From Diphasiastrum complanatum (Eukaryota; Streptophyta; Lycopodiopsida; Lycopodiales; Lycopodiaceae), in assembly GCA_029204225.1 (NCBI GenBank), contig CM055107.1, forward strand, positions 12,570,627 through 12,634,626: DNA of 64,000 bases, written 5' to 3'. Shown piece after piece: positions 41,375 through 51,495 of the stretch. A program made the position numbers and the translations under genes. The notes beneath the pieces were generated by a model. The model worked only from the letters and a program-made list of their open reading frames with translations. It was not told the DNA's origin and did not search any database. Each line of letters begins with the position of its first letter. Position 1 is the stretch's first letter.

Positions 41375-43028
41375 ATTGTGACTGCTAGCTGCCAGCCACC
41401 GCGTGACCTTTCATATGGGTACTGGACCAGATACACGTTGATTTCGTCCTCTATCAATTTTGGCCTTCTGAATGTGCGGTTGGCAGAGATCGACCTTGAG
41501 CCTTGGGATGAGGAGGCTTGTGCTTTGTTCGAAATCGCTTGCTATGTGGCTGCTTGTCCTTGATCGTGGATCTGACTAGCCTGCGCAGCATCATAAATGG
41601 GTGGCGGTGGAATCACCACTAGGGTCAGTGGCGGTTTCTGTGCCATGAGATTTTGGCATGCCTTGAGTGTGCTCTTTGCCTGGCACTCGCGCGATATCTG
41701 TCGAACTCACCCTGGTAGTTGTTCAGGGTTTGAGCATATATCTACACCTGCTACCTGTAGAGGTCCATTTATGCTTGGGTGAGTGGCCTATCCACAAGTA
41801 TTGGTTGGGCTAACCATCTGGCCTTCACTGCTTGGAGTGCTTGCACCTCCGCTCCCAGGCTCATGTTTTCTATTTCATGAATATGCAATTGTGCCTAAAG
41901 GGGGATTATCCTTTGCACTGCTTCTTGTTGGGGCACTTGGACCTTGGTTGAGGCATCTTTGGCTGCTTTAGAGAGGCCCGTGATGTAGGTCGGGAGGTTA
42001 TCTTCATGCTGTTTGAGCCGACGGACCTCCTCTAAATGTGTCTGCTCATGTTGACTGGCTATTTGTAGGTCTTGCTAGAGCTTCATGAGTTCCGCTCGCA
42101 GCTTCATGTTATTCATAGCCAGTTTCACCATCTAGCCGTCTAATATGGTTTTGGTGGTGATCGCACCCTAGACAAAGGTGGCCAAGAATTGGTACGTGAA
42201 TGAAGATTCGTTGGCACGGCCGGTGGTGGTAGTTGTGTTGGTGCTGGTTGTTGTAGTGGTAGAATGATCCGTAGATTTGCAGTAGCATCGTCTTCTATGA
42301 GCTCTTCTGGCTCAGCCATGTCCTTCGGCTATTTGGGACCAGCACATTGAGGGGATCTGACATATGTGGTTTGAACAAATGCTTCATCGGACAGTGGTTT
42401 ATAGCCCTCGACAGGCTGTGCAGGTGGTGTGAGAGGAGTGGCGGTGGTAGAAGTGGGACGTGTGATGATGGGTTGGTCGAAGGATGGAACAAGAGGGATG
42501 GAAGAAAATTGGAGAGTGGTGTCGATAATGGAAACATGAGTGGAGGACAAGCTATCAAAAATACTCATCCATTGGAGAGTGTTGGGTGAGATTTGGGAGT
42601 CATTAGGGTTGAACTAAGTGAATGGAATGGAGATTGGAATTGGGATGGAAGAAACGATGGTGATGGAGGATATGGAGGAAGCAAGAATAGTGGATGAAGG
42701 TGGAGGGATCGGAGTGATAAAAGCAAAAGTGGTGGTGACAGAAAGTGATGGAATAGAAGGGGAAGCTGAGATGTGGATTCAGGAGGTGCTGTGCGTTGTC
42801 AGGTTATAGGAGGGCTAGACGAAGAGGAGGCAGTGCCATGCATGCGTTTGCTGGTCGTTGTATCAGTAATTGCGGGATGTTGGGAGGTGGATGCAGCAGA
42901 AGTTGGGTACAGGTTAGTATGTGGAATGATAGCAGATAGGATGGTGGAACAATTAAACCCATGAACCTTCTGTCTATGCTTATCATAACCTAACCCTAAC
43001 ATCTAACCTAATAGGTCATTGGATCCAC
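41375..43028 (-). pseudogene. Degraded proline-rich, Gag-like reading frames
   Basis: The minus strand has long low-complexity open pieces: MLGLGYDKHRQKV (43002), SFDQPIITRPTSTTATPLTP, SDEAFVQTTYVRSPQCAG, then QQPAPTQLPPPAVPTN and PPLTLVVIPPPP near 41640-42270. Pro/Ser/Thr-rich linkers of this kind are typical of plant LTR-element Gag proteins, but no capsid or knuckle domain is visible. The class is uncertain, and the long GTGG-rich plus strand gives spurious ORFs. Confidence 0.35.
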
Positions 43029-43282
43029 CCTAATATGGGGTCAAGATCTCAAGATCCAAAAACAATGTAGAACATACTATTTTTAGCTCCTAAATTTCTT
43101 TAGCTTATCTAAGCACACTTTGGCCTCATTTCAAAAATGCTATCACAATGTAATATGAGGAATGAAGCCTTGGAAAATCATCCTATGCTATTTGGCATGT
43201 GTGGCATCTTTTCACATGGCCATCTTGCCAATTACAATGCATGTGACCAAAATTGGTCAAGCTAGAATTGTGAAATTTCAAC
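43029..43282 (-). repeat. LTR E, 3' copy (truncated)
   Basis: The minus-strand start TGTTGAAATTTCACAATTC is preceded by a polypurine tract. It matches the 5' LTR until CCCTAATATGGGGTCAAG, where it is cut off. The two LTRs differ at several positions, so the insertion is not recent. Confidence 0.87.
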
Positions 43283-44454
43283 ACTCCTCCTCACAATTTA
43301 GCTTGATGAGACTATCCTGGATCAATAATAATTACATGCATAAAAACAACATAATTAATGTATGTAGTGACTATGATCACTCATTATAATAAGAACATAA
43401 TTTGAGCTCCAAGTTGTCAAATGTAGTGAAAGCTCCATAAAGGTTGTCTTCAAGATCCAAGCTTTATCTTTGGTAGATTGTTGAATGATCACCTTGGGCT
43501 GCAAAATGTGAGTCTCCTCCTCAAAATAAACATAAAAAACAGCAACTTTCCATAAGATCCAACTTTTGTATGAAGCACATACAACCAAAGCTTGAGATAT
43601 CACCATCTTGACTTACCCACCAAAACAATGAACTGCAACTTGGCATCCTTCCAATGAAGGTCTTCATTCCTTGGAAATTCAAGAGTGAATGGATCACAAG
43701 TTGAGGCCTTTGAATACATATTTGAAACTCCAATCAAAGTAGTAATGATCATTATTTCATCATCATAAGATATAGGATGAAAAACAATGTTCATACTAGC
43801 ATCATCAAAGGACTTTGTCAAATACATGACATGTTTTTTATCAAACACAAAATAAGATGAGTAAAGGGAGATATGGATAAACTTCCTTGCTGCTCCTTTA
43901 TCTTTCAACCAAACCTTCATATTGATGTAGATTCAGGTCTCTTTTGCCTTGAGACAAGTGCTCTTCTCAGGTTCCTCCTTGATGTCTTTTTTTCTTCATC
44001 ATGCTCACACCATCTTGATGGATGTTGATGATGAAAACATGGATCCAAACCATGATCTTCTTCAAGACTCTCAAGGACTTTGTTTTCAAGTCTCCAAACC
44101 TGAATTTTCTCCTTCTCAATATGATCTTTCAAGTCAACAAAACAATCACCAAGATTATTTATACCAAATTTACTAGTCCACAATTTGACTAGTCCACATT
44201 TGCTTACCACTAGCAATTTGCATTACATACTTGTTGAACTTGAAACTAATGAGGCCAAATAATCTTGTATGGATATAAGTGTCCTTCAAGGATGATTCAC
44301 TTACTCTCATACAAGGTTCACAATATGCCTCTTTGAAATGAAGTCAAAACCTTTCAACTTATGAATGAAAATGTCATGCTTACTTCTAGAACACTCGAGA
44401 GTAAGTAGATATGACAACCACATTTCATTCCATACTTTAGAATTCAAAAGGACT
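43283..44454 (-). other. Unrecognised interior segment of copia E
   Basis: Open pieces include GVSNMYSKASTCDPFTLEFP (43920-43600) and SKFGINNLGDCFVDLKDHIE (44216-43917), with frame changes between. They do not match copia integrase, RT or RNase H, which should lie here. This may be captured foreign sequence or a fast-evolving remnant. Confidence 0.4.
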
Positions 44455-45240
44455 TCAATCAACAAATGAAGTACAAAATGTACCCCCCTTTCCAACTTGC
44501 CTTTCCTTGTCCACAAAAATGAACATTGATAGCTCTATCTTTGCTCTTGTGGCTCTCCTTGGAATAGTTGAAGCTCTCGGATTTTGCTCCTCCTCTTGAT
44601 CAAGCTCCTCCGTGACCTCAACCATATCTTTGCCAATATGATTCTTAGAGGATTCATCATTCAATATTACAAACATTTTGGCTCTACCATTGCTCTTTGT
44701 GCTAGCAAAATGTACATCCAAATGAATCAACTTAAGAGGGTGAGTAGTAGTCTTAGTGATAGTATTAGAGAAAGGCAACCTATGTGCTTTAGCCAAAGCA
44801 CATGCTTCAAAAACCTTTTCCTTCTTTCCATGGATATTGGAAGGCCTAGAGCAAGCTCCTCCTTGCACATGGCTTCCATAGACTTGGTGTTGATGTGACC
44901 AAGCCTCTTGTGCCACAAATCATTTGTAGTCATCTTGAACTCCTTGGCTGCTATCACAAATTGGTTAGGATCAACAAAAGCATCAAGATTAAACAACTTT
45001 CCAAACCTTCTTCCTCTTGCTATGATCTTCCCATTTTTTTTGATGTTGCATAAATTAGTAGAGAACTCCACAATGAAACCATGATCTAAAAGTTGGCCAA
45101 CAGTAAGAAAATTCTTAGTGATGCTAGGAATGAAGAGAACACCATCTATCTTAGTCTTCTTGGAAGACCCTAAGCATAAGGGAATGGATACCACACCTTC
45201 AACTTTACATGCATGATCATTTGCTGTAAAAATGAACTTT
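44455..45240 (-). pseudogene. Copia E pre-integrase, zinc finger and linker
   Basis: From 45240 the minus strand reads FTANDHACKVEGVVSIPLCL, VLFIPSITKNFLTVGQLLDH and LWHKRLGHINTKSMEAMCKE (45194-44727). An overlapping frame continues with FEACALAKAHRLPF (the C-x2-C half of the zinc finger, one Cys lost), LIHLDVHF (from HxD start of integrase), then jumps to VTEELDQEEEQNPRASTIPR, a pre-RT linker. The integrase core is deleted between LDVHF and the linker. Confidence 0.78.
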
Positions 45241-45600
45241 ATACTCTCACTCTTCCCTTGGAAGCAATGAAGAACTTGGTTCTTGAGGGAAAATAATCTT
45301 GAGGTATTTTTGGACTCATAGATCTTTTGAAGAGTCTCCCAAGCCTCTTAGGCTGAGATACATGCTCCTACTTCCTTGAGAAAATCATTTGCAACATTCA
45401 TTTTAATACAAAGGAGTGCAATCTTGCACCTCTTCTTGTGGATGGATTGGTTCATCTTTCTCTTTAGTCACAATATCCATCAAATCTTGATGACAAGGAT
45501 GGATTCACTTCTTGACTTGCAAATTGAATAATTTGAAGAGCTCAATTTATCACTAGAATCCAAAAGATAGGCACTTATAGATGCCATCTTCATGATAGGG
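45241..45600 (-). pseudogene. gag: Copia E gag fragment
   Basis: A start MKMASISAYLLDSSDKLSSS with NYSI gives the usual Gag opening. EAWETLQKIYESKNTSRLFS, LKNQVLHCFQGKSESI follows. Stops and a deletion remove the middle of Gag. Confidence 0.7.
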
Positions 45601-46338
45601 AGATAGATTCAATGAAAGAAGATAGATTGTACAAAATATGACCACAACTAGCTATCCCACTCTCTTTGGGACTTGAGATGAATCTCTCTCTGATTTCTCA
45701 ACAAGATCTGAGACTCAATTTACTATAGATTTGATCAAAATTAGTCTCCTCCTTGATCTCAACTTCACAAGAAGGGTGAATCCACCTATACTGAACCAAA
45801 AATACTTTATAGCACATAAATGTCTCACAAATAAAGCCTTCTAAATTCAAGTTGAATCACATTGACATATTCAATCACAAACCTATCCAAAACCGAGTAG
45901 AATAGAACACAATTTTCACTAGTTTTGCATTTCTTGATGAAGAAAACATCAAAACACTTGATTTGAACCTAAAAGGTGTATTTTAGGACCTTAAGAAGCC
46001 TAAGAATGACCTAATTGAGCTCTCAAATGGCTGATCCAAATTCCTAAAGAGTGGTGGCATTCAAATCCTTATGAAAATCTCTACTAGGAGACATGTACTC
46101 CAAGATTCAACTCATAAGAACTTTCTAATTTGATTTGGTTGAATGGAAATGGCTCAATTTCGGTTCCTGCAGCTATAACTTAGCAAAACAAGTCCCCTTT
46201 GATCTATTTTCACTGAAATGAAACCAAATTTTGAGGTACAATCACTAGATTAGCAACTAGTAGCAAGGACAAAGCCAATACTACTCAAATCTAGGATCTA
46301 AGCTTGAGAAAATCAAATCTAAAGCTCACTTTTGATTA
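45601..46338 (-). other. Copia E leader
   Basis: Non-coding stretch between primer site and gag. No other feature is visible. Confidence 0.5.
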
Positions 46339-46716
46339 GGCTCTGATACCATGACAAAATTTTACAGCCAAATTAATCCCAATCAATCCTAAAAGTTATG
46401 GAGGATGCACAAATCAAAGATCTAGATCCAAACTATGAACTAGAATCAAGACTAGTTACCAAACCCTAATATGGGGTCAAGATCTCAAAATTCAAAAATA
46501 CTGTAAATAAAATGTAAGCTCCTATAATTTCTCTAGCTTATCTAAGCACACTTTCGCCTCATTTCAAAGATGGTATCACAATGTAATATGAGGAATGAAG
46601 TCTTGGGAAAGCATCCTATGCTATTTGGCACATGTGGCATCTAGTTACATGGCCATCTTGCCAATTACAATGCATGTGACCAAAATTGGTCAAGCTAGAA
46701 TTGTGAAATTTCAACA
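46339..46716 (-). repeat. LTR E, 5' copy, with primer site
   Basis: TGGTATCAGAGCC (46351-46339, minus) directly follows the LTR end ...AAAATTTTGTCA. The LTR starts TGTTGAAATTTCAC at 46716, giving 365 bp with TG...CA ends. Confidence 0.9.
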
Positions 46717-46734
46717 CTAGATACTCTTATCAAT

Positions 46735-46868
46735 TACTCCAATTGAAGATCTTAGCTTAACAAATGAATCCTTAGGTAAGAATTTAGTGAATAGATCAGC
46801 TAAGCAATTTGATAAGGACACGTGTTGGATCTTGATCTCTTTGGTGTGCACTTTCTCCCTCACAAAAT
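46735..46868 (-). pseudogene. Copia RNase H C-terminal scrap
   Basis: The minus strand reads HHFVREKVHTKEIKIQHVSL, SNCLADLFTKFLPKD, the end of a copia RNase H domain (ADxFTK). It is from neither the A nor the E strand order and lies between 5' LTR E and the start of C. Confidence 0.75.
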
Positions 46869-46872
46869 GATG

Positions 46873-47948
46873 ATGGTCTTAAACAAGCACCACGTGCGTG
46901 GTATAGCAAGATTGATGCCTACTTTCGTTCAAAGGGGATGGTGAGAACACATTTTGATCCAAATCTATATGTCTTATGCTTTGATGGTATGGTTGCTTTG
47001 ATTGCTCTTTATGTTGATGACTTGATTATTACGGGAAATAATCAAGAGATGATAGACATAATCAAGAAAGACCTCATGAAACAATTTGAGATGACGGATC
47101 TTAGCCTGATGCATTACTGCCTTGGAGTAGAAGTGTGGCAAAAAGGACATGAAGTGGGTTTAACACAGGTGAAATATGTCAAAGAGTTACTACACAAGTT
47201 TAGGTTGCAGGATTGCAAACCAGTAAACACTCCTATTGAACCAGGTAAAAATCTTTCTAAGCTTGATGAATCACAGTCATTTGATGCTACGCTATATAGA
47301 CAGTTAGTAGGGAGCTTGATTTACCTTACCACAACTAGACCAGATATATGCTATGCTGTTGGCATTGTAAGTCAGTTTATGGTAGCACCTACGGAAACGC
47401 ATTGGAAAGCAGCTAAACGCATTTTGCGTTATGTGAAAGGCACATCAGAGTATGGCTTGATTTACAGGAAGCATGATGGTTTACCTGAGTTGTGTGGCTA
47501 TGTGGATGCGGACTAGGGATGTGACTATGATGATCGTAGATCCACCACAGGATATATATTCCAGTTTTGTGGTAGTTGCTTTTCCTGGTCTAGTAAGAAG
47601 CAAAGTACAATTGCTCTTTCCACCACAGAAGCAGAGTATAAGGCAATGTGTAGTGCTGCACAAGAAGCTATATGGTTGAGACAAATCTTGGAAGAGATTG
47701 GCATGAAGCAGAAAAATCCCACAACTTTACATAGTGACAGTCAGAGTGGCATTCAGCTAGCAAAGAATCCAGTGTTCCATGCAAGAACTAAACACATTGA
47801 GATTCAATATCACTTCATACGTGAAAGACTGCTAAGTCGTGAAATTCATGTTGTTCATTGTAGCACAGAAGAACAACTAGCTGATATTTTCACTAAGCCA
47901 CTTACTGGAGAAAAGTTTGATAAACTTTCTGTATTTAAAGTTTGTTGA
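46873..47948 (+). pseudogene. Copia C RT C-terminus and RNase H
   Basis: It reads LKQAPRAWYSKIDAYF, then ORF 46938-47516 ([51 protein letters not shown]), a TAG at 47514-47516, GYIFQFCGSCFSWSSKKQST, LSTTEAEYKAMCSAAQEAIW, HSDSQSGIQLAKNPVFHART, KHIEIQYHFIRERL and EQLADIFTKPL to 47948. The RNase H domain is complete except for the TAG. A has TGG (Trp) at the matching codon, so it is a G-to-A change. Confidence 0.92.
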
Positions 47949-47992
47949 CTTTAAGGCTATGTATATGACTGTATAAAAAGTGACTCTACTTT

Positions 47993-48274
47993 AAAGGAGA
48001 GAGTTAGAATTAAAGCTAGAATCATTGTGTGACTGTAAGTGGGTCCTATCAGTGGATAAGGATCAGTTGGCCTCGCCACGAGGCAAGTCGACGGGACACG
48101 CGTCCCGCCAACGGCAACCTGGGTCATGCATGGGTTGCCTGAGTGAACAACTATATGTACAGTGTAATTTCATTTTGAGAAATACAGTTGCTATGTGAGG
48201 TTGTTGAGGAGAGTGATTTTCTGTTTGTGTTACTGTGTAGCATGATCTGTGTTCCTGTGCAAAGCAAATTCTAA
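47993..48274 (+). repeat. Polypurine tract and 3' LTR C (271 bp)
   Basis: AAAGGAGAGAG (47993-48003) primes plus-strand synthesis in this family and is followed at once by TTAGAATTAAAGCTAGAATC. The LTR ends AAATTCTAA at 48274. With PPT on one side here and PBS next to LTRs A and B, both LTR ends are fixed: TTAGAAT...ATTCTAA rather than TG...CA. Confidence 0.9.
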
Positions 48275-48489
48275 GTATCTTGTCTAAGGATCAATTAATT
48301 TTTATTCTATAAAGACATTGATTTACCACATTGTAATAAATTGAACTAATTGCAAATTTACTTGCATCAATTCTCATAATATAAGCTTTCAAAGAATCTA
48401 CATTTTGTAAAAATGTGAGCCGAAAAAAACAATCCCTGAGTGCTTGAAGCTTTTATTTAAATGCTCATTCTATAAAATAGGCAAACTAG

Positions 48490-49110
48490 GCCTTCCTTTC
48501 TAACTTGTCACCCTCTTCAAAGAATCAATGAGGGGAGCTCTAACCTTGACATACTCATCAATAAATTTTGTAAGAAAACACTAATTTCGAAGAAAGATAT
48601 CAACTTTCCAATAGTTTTTGAAAGTGATCCTTGAACTAGTACTTCAATTTGTCATAATCAATCTTCATTTTCTTTGAAGTTATCTTATCCCCAAGACACA
48701 ATAGGTCATGCTTCAAGAATTAACACTTGGATTGTTTTGGCATATAAAAGTTCTTGCCTAACAATACTTAGCAAACTACAAAGATGCTTCACATGCTCCT
48801 TAAGCTTGTTACTATAGATGTGAATATCATCTAAAAACACCGCTACAAAATTTTCTAGATATGGATGAAAGAAATCGGTCATCATTGGTTGAGATGTAGT
48901 GGGAGCACTAGTTAAACTGAAGGGTAAAATTAGATATTCATAATGGCCAAACTAGGTTCTAGACCTTGTCTTGCTTATGTCATTGTCATGAACCCTAATT
49001 TGATATAACCTGTTTTTAGAGTGATCTTATTAAAGTATTTAGCTCCACCAAGATCCAGGTCTACAAGATCATCCATTCGAGTTAGCAGGTATTTATATTT
49101 TATGACATCA
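48490..49110 (-). pseudogene. Ty3/gypsy reverse transcriptase fragment
   Basis: The minus strand reads YLLTRMDDLVDLDLGGAKYF, NKITLKTGYIKLGF, then VFLDDIHIYSNKLKEHVKHL (catalytic F-L-D-D near 48829-48840) and FYMPKQSKCxFLKHDLLCLG. These are gypsy-type RT blocks up to the thumb. Numerous stops mark a pseudogene. No RNase H or integrase follows. Confidence 0.8.
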
Positions 49111-50013
49111 CTTTTAGAAAGATACTACATAATTTTAGAGTTCTGCAAAAAGTCAAGCCACATAAAAACTACCAATTACTAAGATTTTGCCCTAGAAACT
49201 GAGTAGACCAAAAGGTAAAATGGGACATAATATGAGTAATGATGCCACTTCACTAGGGCCAACATTATAGCTAAAACCTCTTTTTAATGGGTACCACATA
49301 GAGTCTCATATGAAGGGAGTTTCCTAGACTCATAGACAATGACACCATGATCTTCATGTAAAACGAATTGTATAGAAAAGTAGCAATAGTTTCAACAATA
49401 AAATGTTCATTTTAAGTTTGAAAAACAATAACTTCTCAGTGGAAAGGTCAAGAGAATCTTAAGATTATCAAATGTTGTTGGATACTTATGTAGAAGTGTC
49501 AAGAGGAGTAGCTATAATAGCAAAATGAAGAATAATTTTATGAATGTGGGAACATTCTAAGAACATCTGGAGTATTGCAAATGTACATGCCAAGATTAAA
49601 TAGGTTGGACTTTCAGGGAATGAATTGTAAACATACCAATGGACATTACTAAATCAAGGAACTAAATTTCATATGTGGAAAGGATCACTTGGACTTCTGG
49701 CATAAAAGTAACGATAGGCAGAAGATATACTACTAACTTCAAGTAGAAAAGGTGAGGAGATAAGGATGAGTTGCATTTGAAAATGTTATCAAAGTAGTCC
49801 ATAAATTATTTACCACTACACACATTGTTTATCTTGTGGGCTAGTATCTTCTACAATAATGTCCATGACATTTTAGAAGGTACAAGCCGAGAAGTTAGTG
49901 AAATAGATCATGCATGTTTGCTTATTGCATATCTATTCTTGATAACATCTTGCTAACTCTGGTCATCACATCATGATCGTAATCATTATATGCACATTAT
50001 GGTCTGCTACTGC
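49111..50013. other. No gene recognised
   Basis: AT-rich sequence next to the gypsy fragment. Parts may be its decayed protease/RT start, but I cannot support any reading frame. Confidence 0.3.
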
Positions 50014-50132
50014 CATTTCTCACAAAAAAAAACCTAATGGGGTGGCTTTGTTGGTTAGCTTGCCAGCCAAAGTTTCTTTGGTCCCAAGTTCGAGCCTCCC
50101 CTTGAAAACCAAGAAGCATTTCTCACAAAAAA
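50014..50132 (+). mobile_element. Short tRNA-derived SINE with 16-bp target duplications
   Basis: CATTTCTCACAAAAAA occurs at 50014-50029 and again at 50117-50132. Between them (87 bp) is a tRNA-like head: GGGGTGGCTTTGTTGGTTAG (A-box region, 50039 on) and GGTCCCAAGTTCGAGCCTCC (B box, about 50080-50099). The 5' GGGGTGG can pair with the 3' CCTCCCC except at one base. RNA polymerase III boxes, tRNA likeness and long A-rich duplications are the marks of a SINE. There is hardly any tRNA-unrelated body. Confidence 0.78.
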
Positions 50133-50819
50133 CAGGATGATTAATATGCCGCAATCAATCGGCCTTACTATTTTTACTAACAAAGCTTTGAAGGGCATAA
50201 GTTTCTACCTTTCAAAAGTAAAAGGTGCAAAATTTTGAAAAGAAAAATTGATCGTACCTCCTTTCATCTCTTTTGAGTTCAAGGGTTCAGCAGGGACATC
50301 ACATATGAAGAGACAAAAATGATAGCAGACTCTCAAAGAAAGACTTGATCGTCTTCCAACTTCGGAACGTAGAAATCAGCCGATTGTTGAGCGTAGCAGC
50401 TAGTGTTGTAGCTGACCATAATGGCCTCGTTGGATTTCCCGATGTAGCTTGTGGATACATCATGATCCAACAAAGCATTGTATCATCAGGTGAAAGAAGG
50501 TGTGAATTGTTGTCACTTTGTGATCATGAGGATGAGCTTGGGGTTGCGTCTTCTGAATTTGGTTTTTGGAGTTGAGAAGCATCGGGTCTTGCGAGCATGG
50601 TTCATGGCGAGAGAGACAGTAGCTGACCATATCGTCAGTTAACGGGCCCTTCAGGCCCGTTATGTAATACATTTTTATGGTGATAGTAGAAATGATTAGG
50701 GTTTAGTAGCAATTTTGTGAAATGAGACTATGGCATATTCAAAGGCCAATCCAAATGCTTTAAACACAAATTTGAAGAGCATTGAAGGCGCCTCCCAAGT
50801 CCTGTAGGGTTTTAACTTT
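50133..50819. other. No gene recognised
   Basis: ORFs on both strands at 50345-50672 have no recognisable content. A short palindrome GTTAACGGGCCCTTCAGGCC(CGTTA) lies at about 50638-50661. Confidence 0.35.
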
Positions 50820-51495
50820 TAACAGTGAGTTGAAGCTTCTTGATTATCCATGTTTATAACAGTGAGCTGAAGCAGATTTGGCAGATCAAGACGATGAGAT
50901 TTTCCTAAAGTAACACCAAAATAAAGCGAAGTACTACTTTCATCTTGAGATGATTTAAAGCTTCCTGATTATCCATGTTTAAACAGTGAGTTGAAGCAAA
51001 TTTGGCAGATCAAGATGATGAAATTTTCCTAAAGTAACACCAAAATTCAGCGAAGTACTACTTTCACCTTGAGATGATTTAAAGCTTCTTGATTATCCAT
51101 GTTTAAACAGTGAGTTGAAGCAAATTTGGCAGATCAAGATGATGAAATTTTCCTAAAGTAACACCAAAATAAAGCGAAGTACTACTTTCACCTTGAGATG
51201 ATTTAAAGCTTCTTGATTATCCATGTTTAAACAGTGAGTTGAAGCAGATTTGGCAGATCAAGATGATGAAATTTTCCTAAAGTAACACCAAAATACAGTG
51301 AAGTATTACTTTCACCTTGAGATGATTTGAAGCTTCTTGATTATCCATGTTTATAACAGTGGTTGGAGCAGATTTGGCAAATCAAACTGATAATACCAAA
51401 ATTGAGCGAAGTACTACTTTCACCTTGATTCCTACTTAGATTAAAGGTAAAACCATTGAGATGATTTGAAGCTTACTTGATTATCCGCATTTTGA
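50820..51495. repeat. Minisatellite, about 124-bp unit, 5-6 copies
   Basis: The word GATTATCCATGTTTAAACAG (or TTATAACAG) recurs near 50842, 50967, 51091, 51215, 51339 and 51479. Each is followed by TTTGGCAGATCAAG, AATTTTCCTAAAGTAACACC and GAAGTACTACTTTCACCTTG. The middle copies are nearly identical and the outer ones diverge, as in unequal exchange. Confidence 0.92.

Larger units (their letters stand above)
43029..46716 (-). mobile_element. Ty1/copia retrotransposon E, internally deleted
   Basis: On the minus strand it has a 365-bp 5' LTR (46716-46352) with TG...CA ends, a primer site, gag (from about 45590), the pre-integrase/zinc-finger region (45240-44730), a linker-like acidic region, unrecognised sequence, a GAGGAGGAG polypurine tract (43291-43283) and a truncated 3' LTR (43282-43029). 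Integrase core, RT and RNase H are missing, so it is a non-autonomous derivative. It is a different family from A/B/C. Confidence 0.85.
46873..48274 (+). mobile_element. Ty1/copia retrotransposon C, 3' part only (A family)
   Basis: It begins within RT at GGTCTTAAACAAGCACC and runs through RNase H, polypurine tract and 3' LTR. It is close to A over the shared RT/RNase H part but on the opposite strand, and it supplies the family's 3' end, missing from A and B. Confidence 0.92.

Noticed and set aside
42347-42964. Plus-strand ORFs rich in Gly/Val/Glu (42347-42964)
   Set aside because: They are opposite to the Pro/Ser/Thr-rich minus-strand frames in a compositionally biased region. No motif is visible.
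50039-50101. Functional tRNA gene
   Set aside because: The boxes resemble a tRNA, but the length (63 bp), missing anticodon arm and flanking 16-bp duplications fit a SINE.
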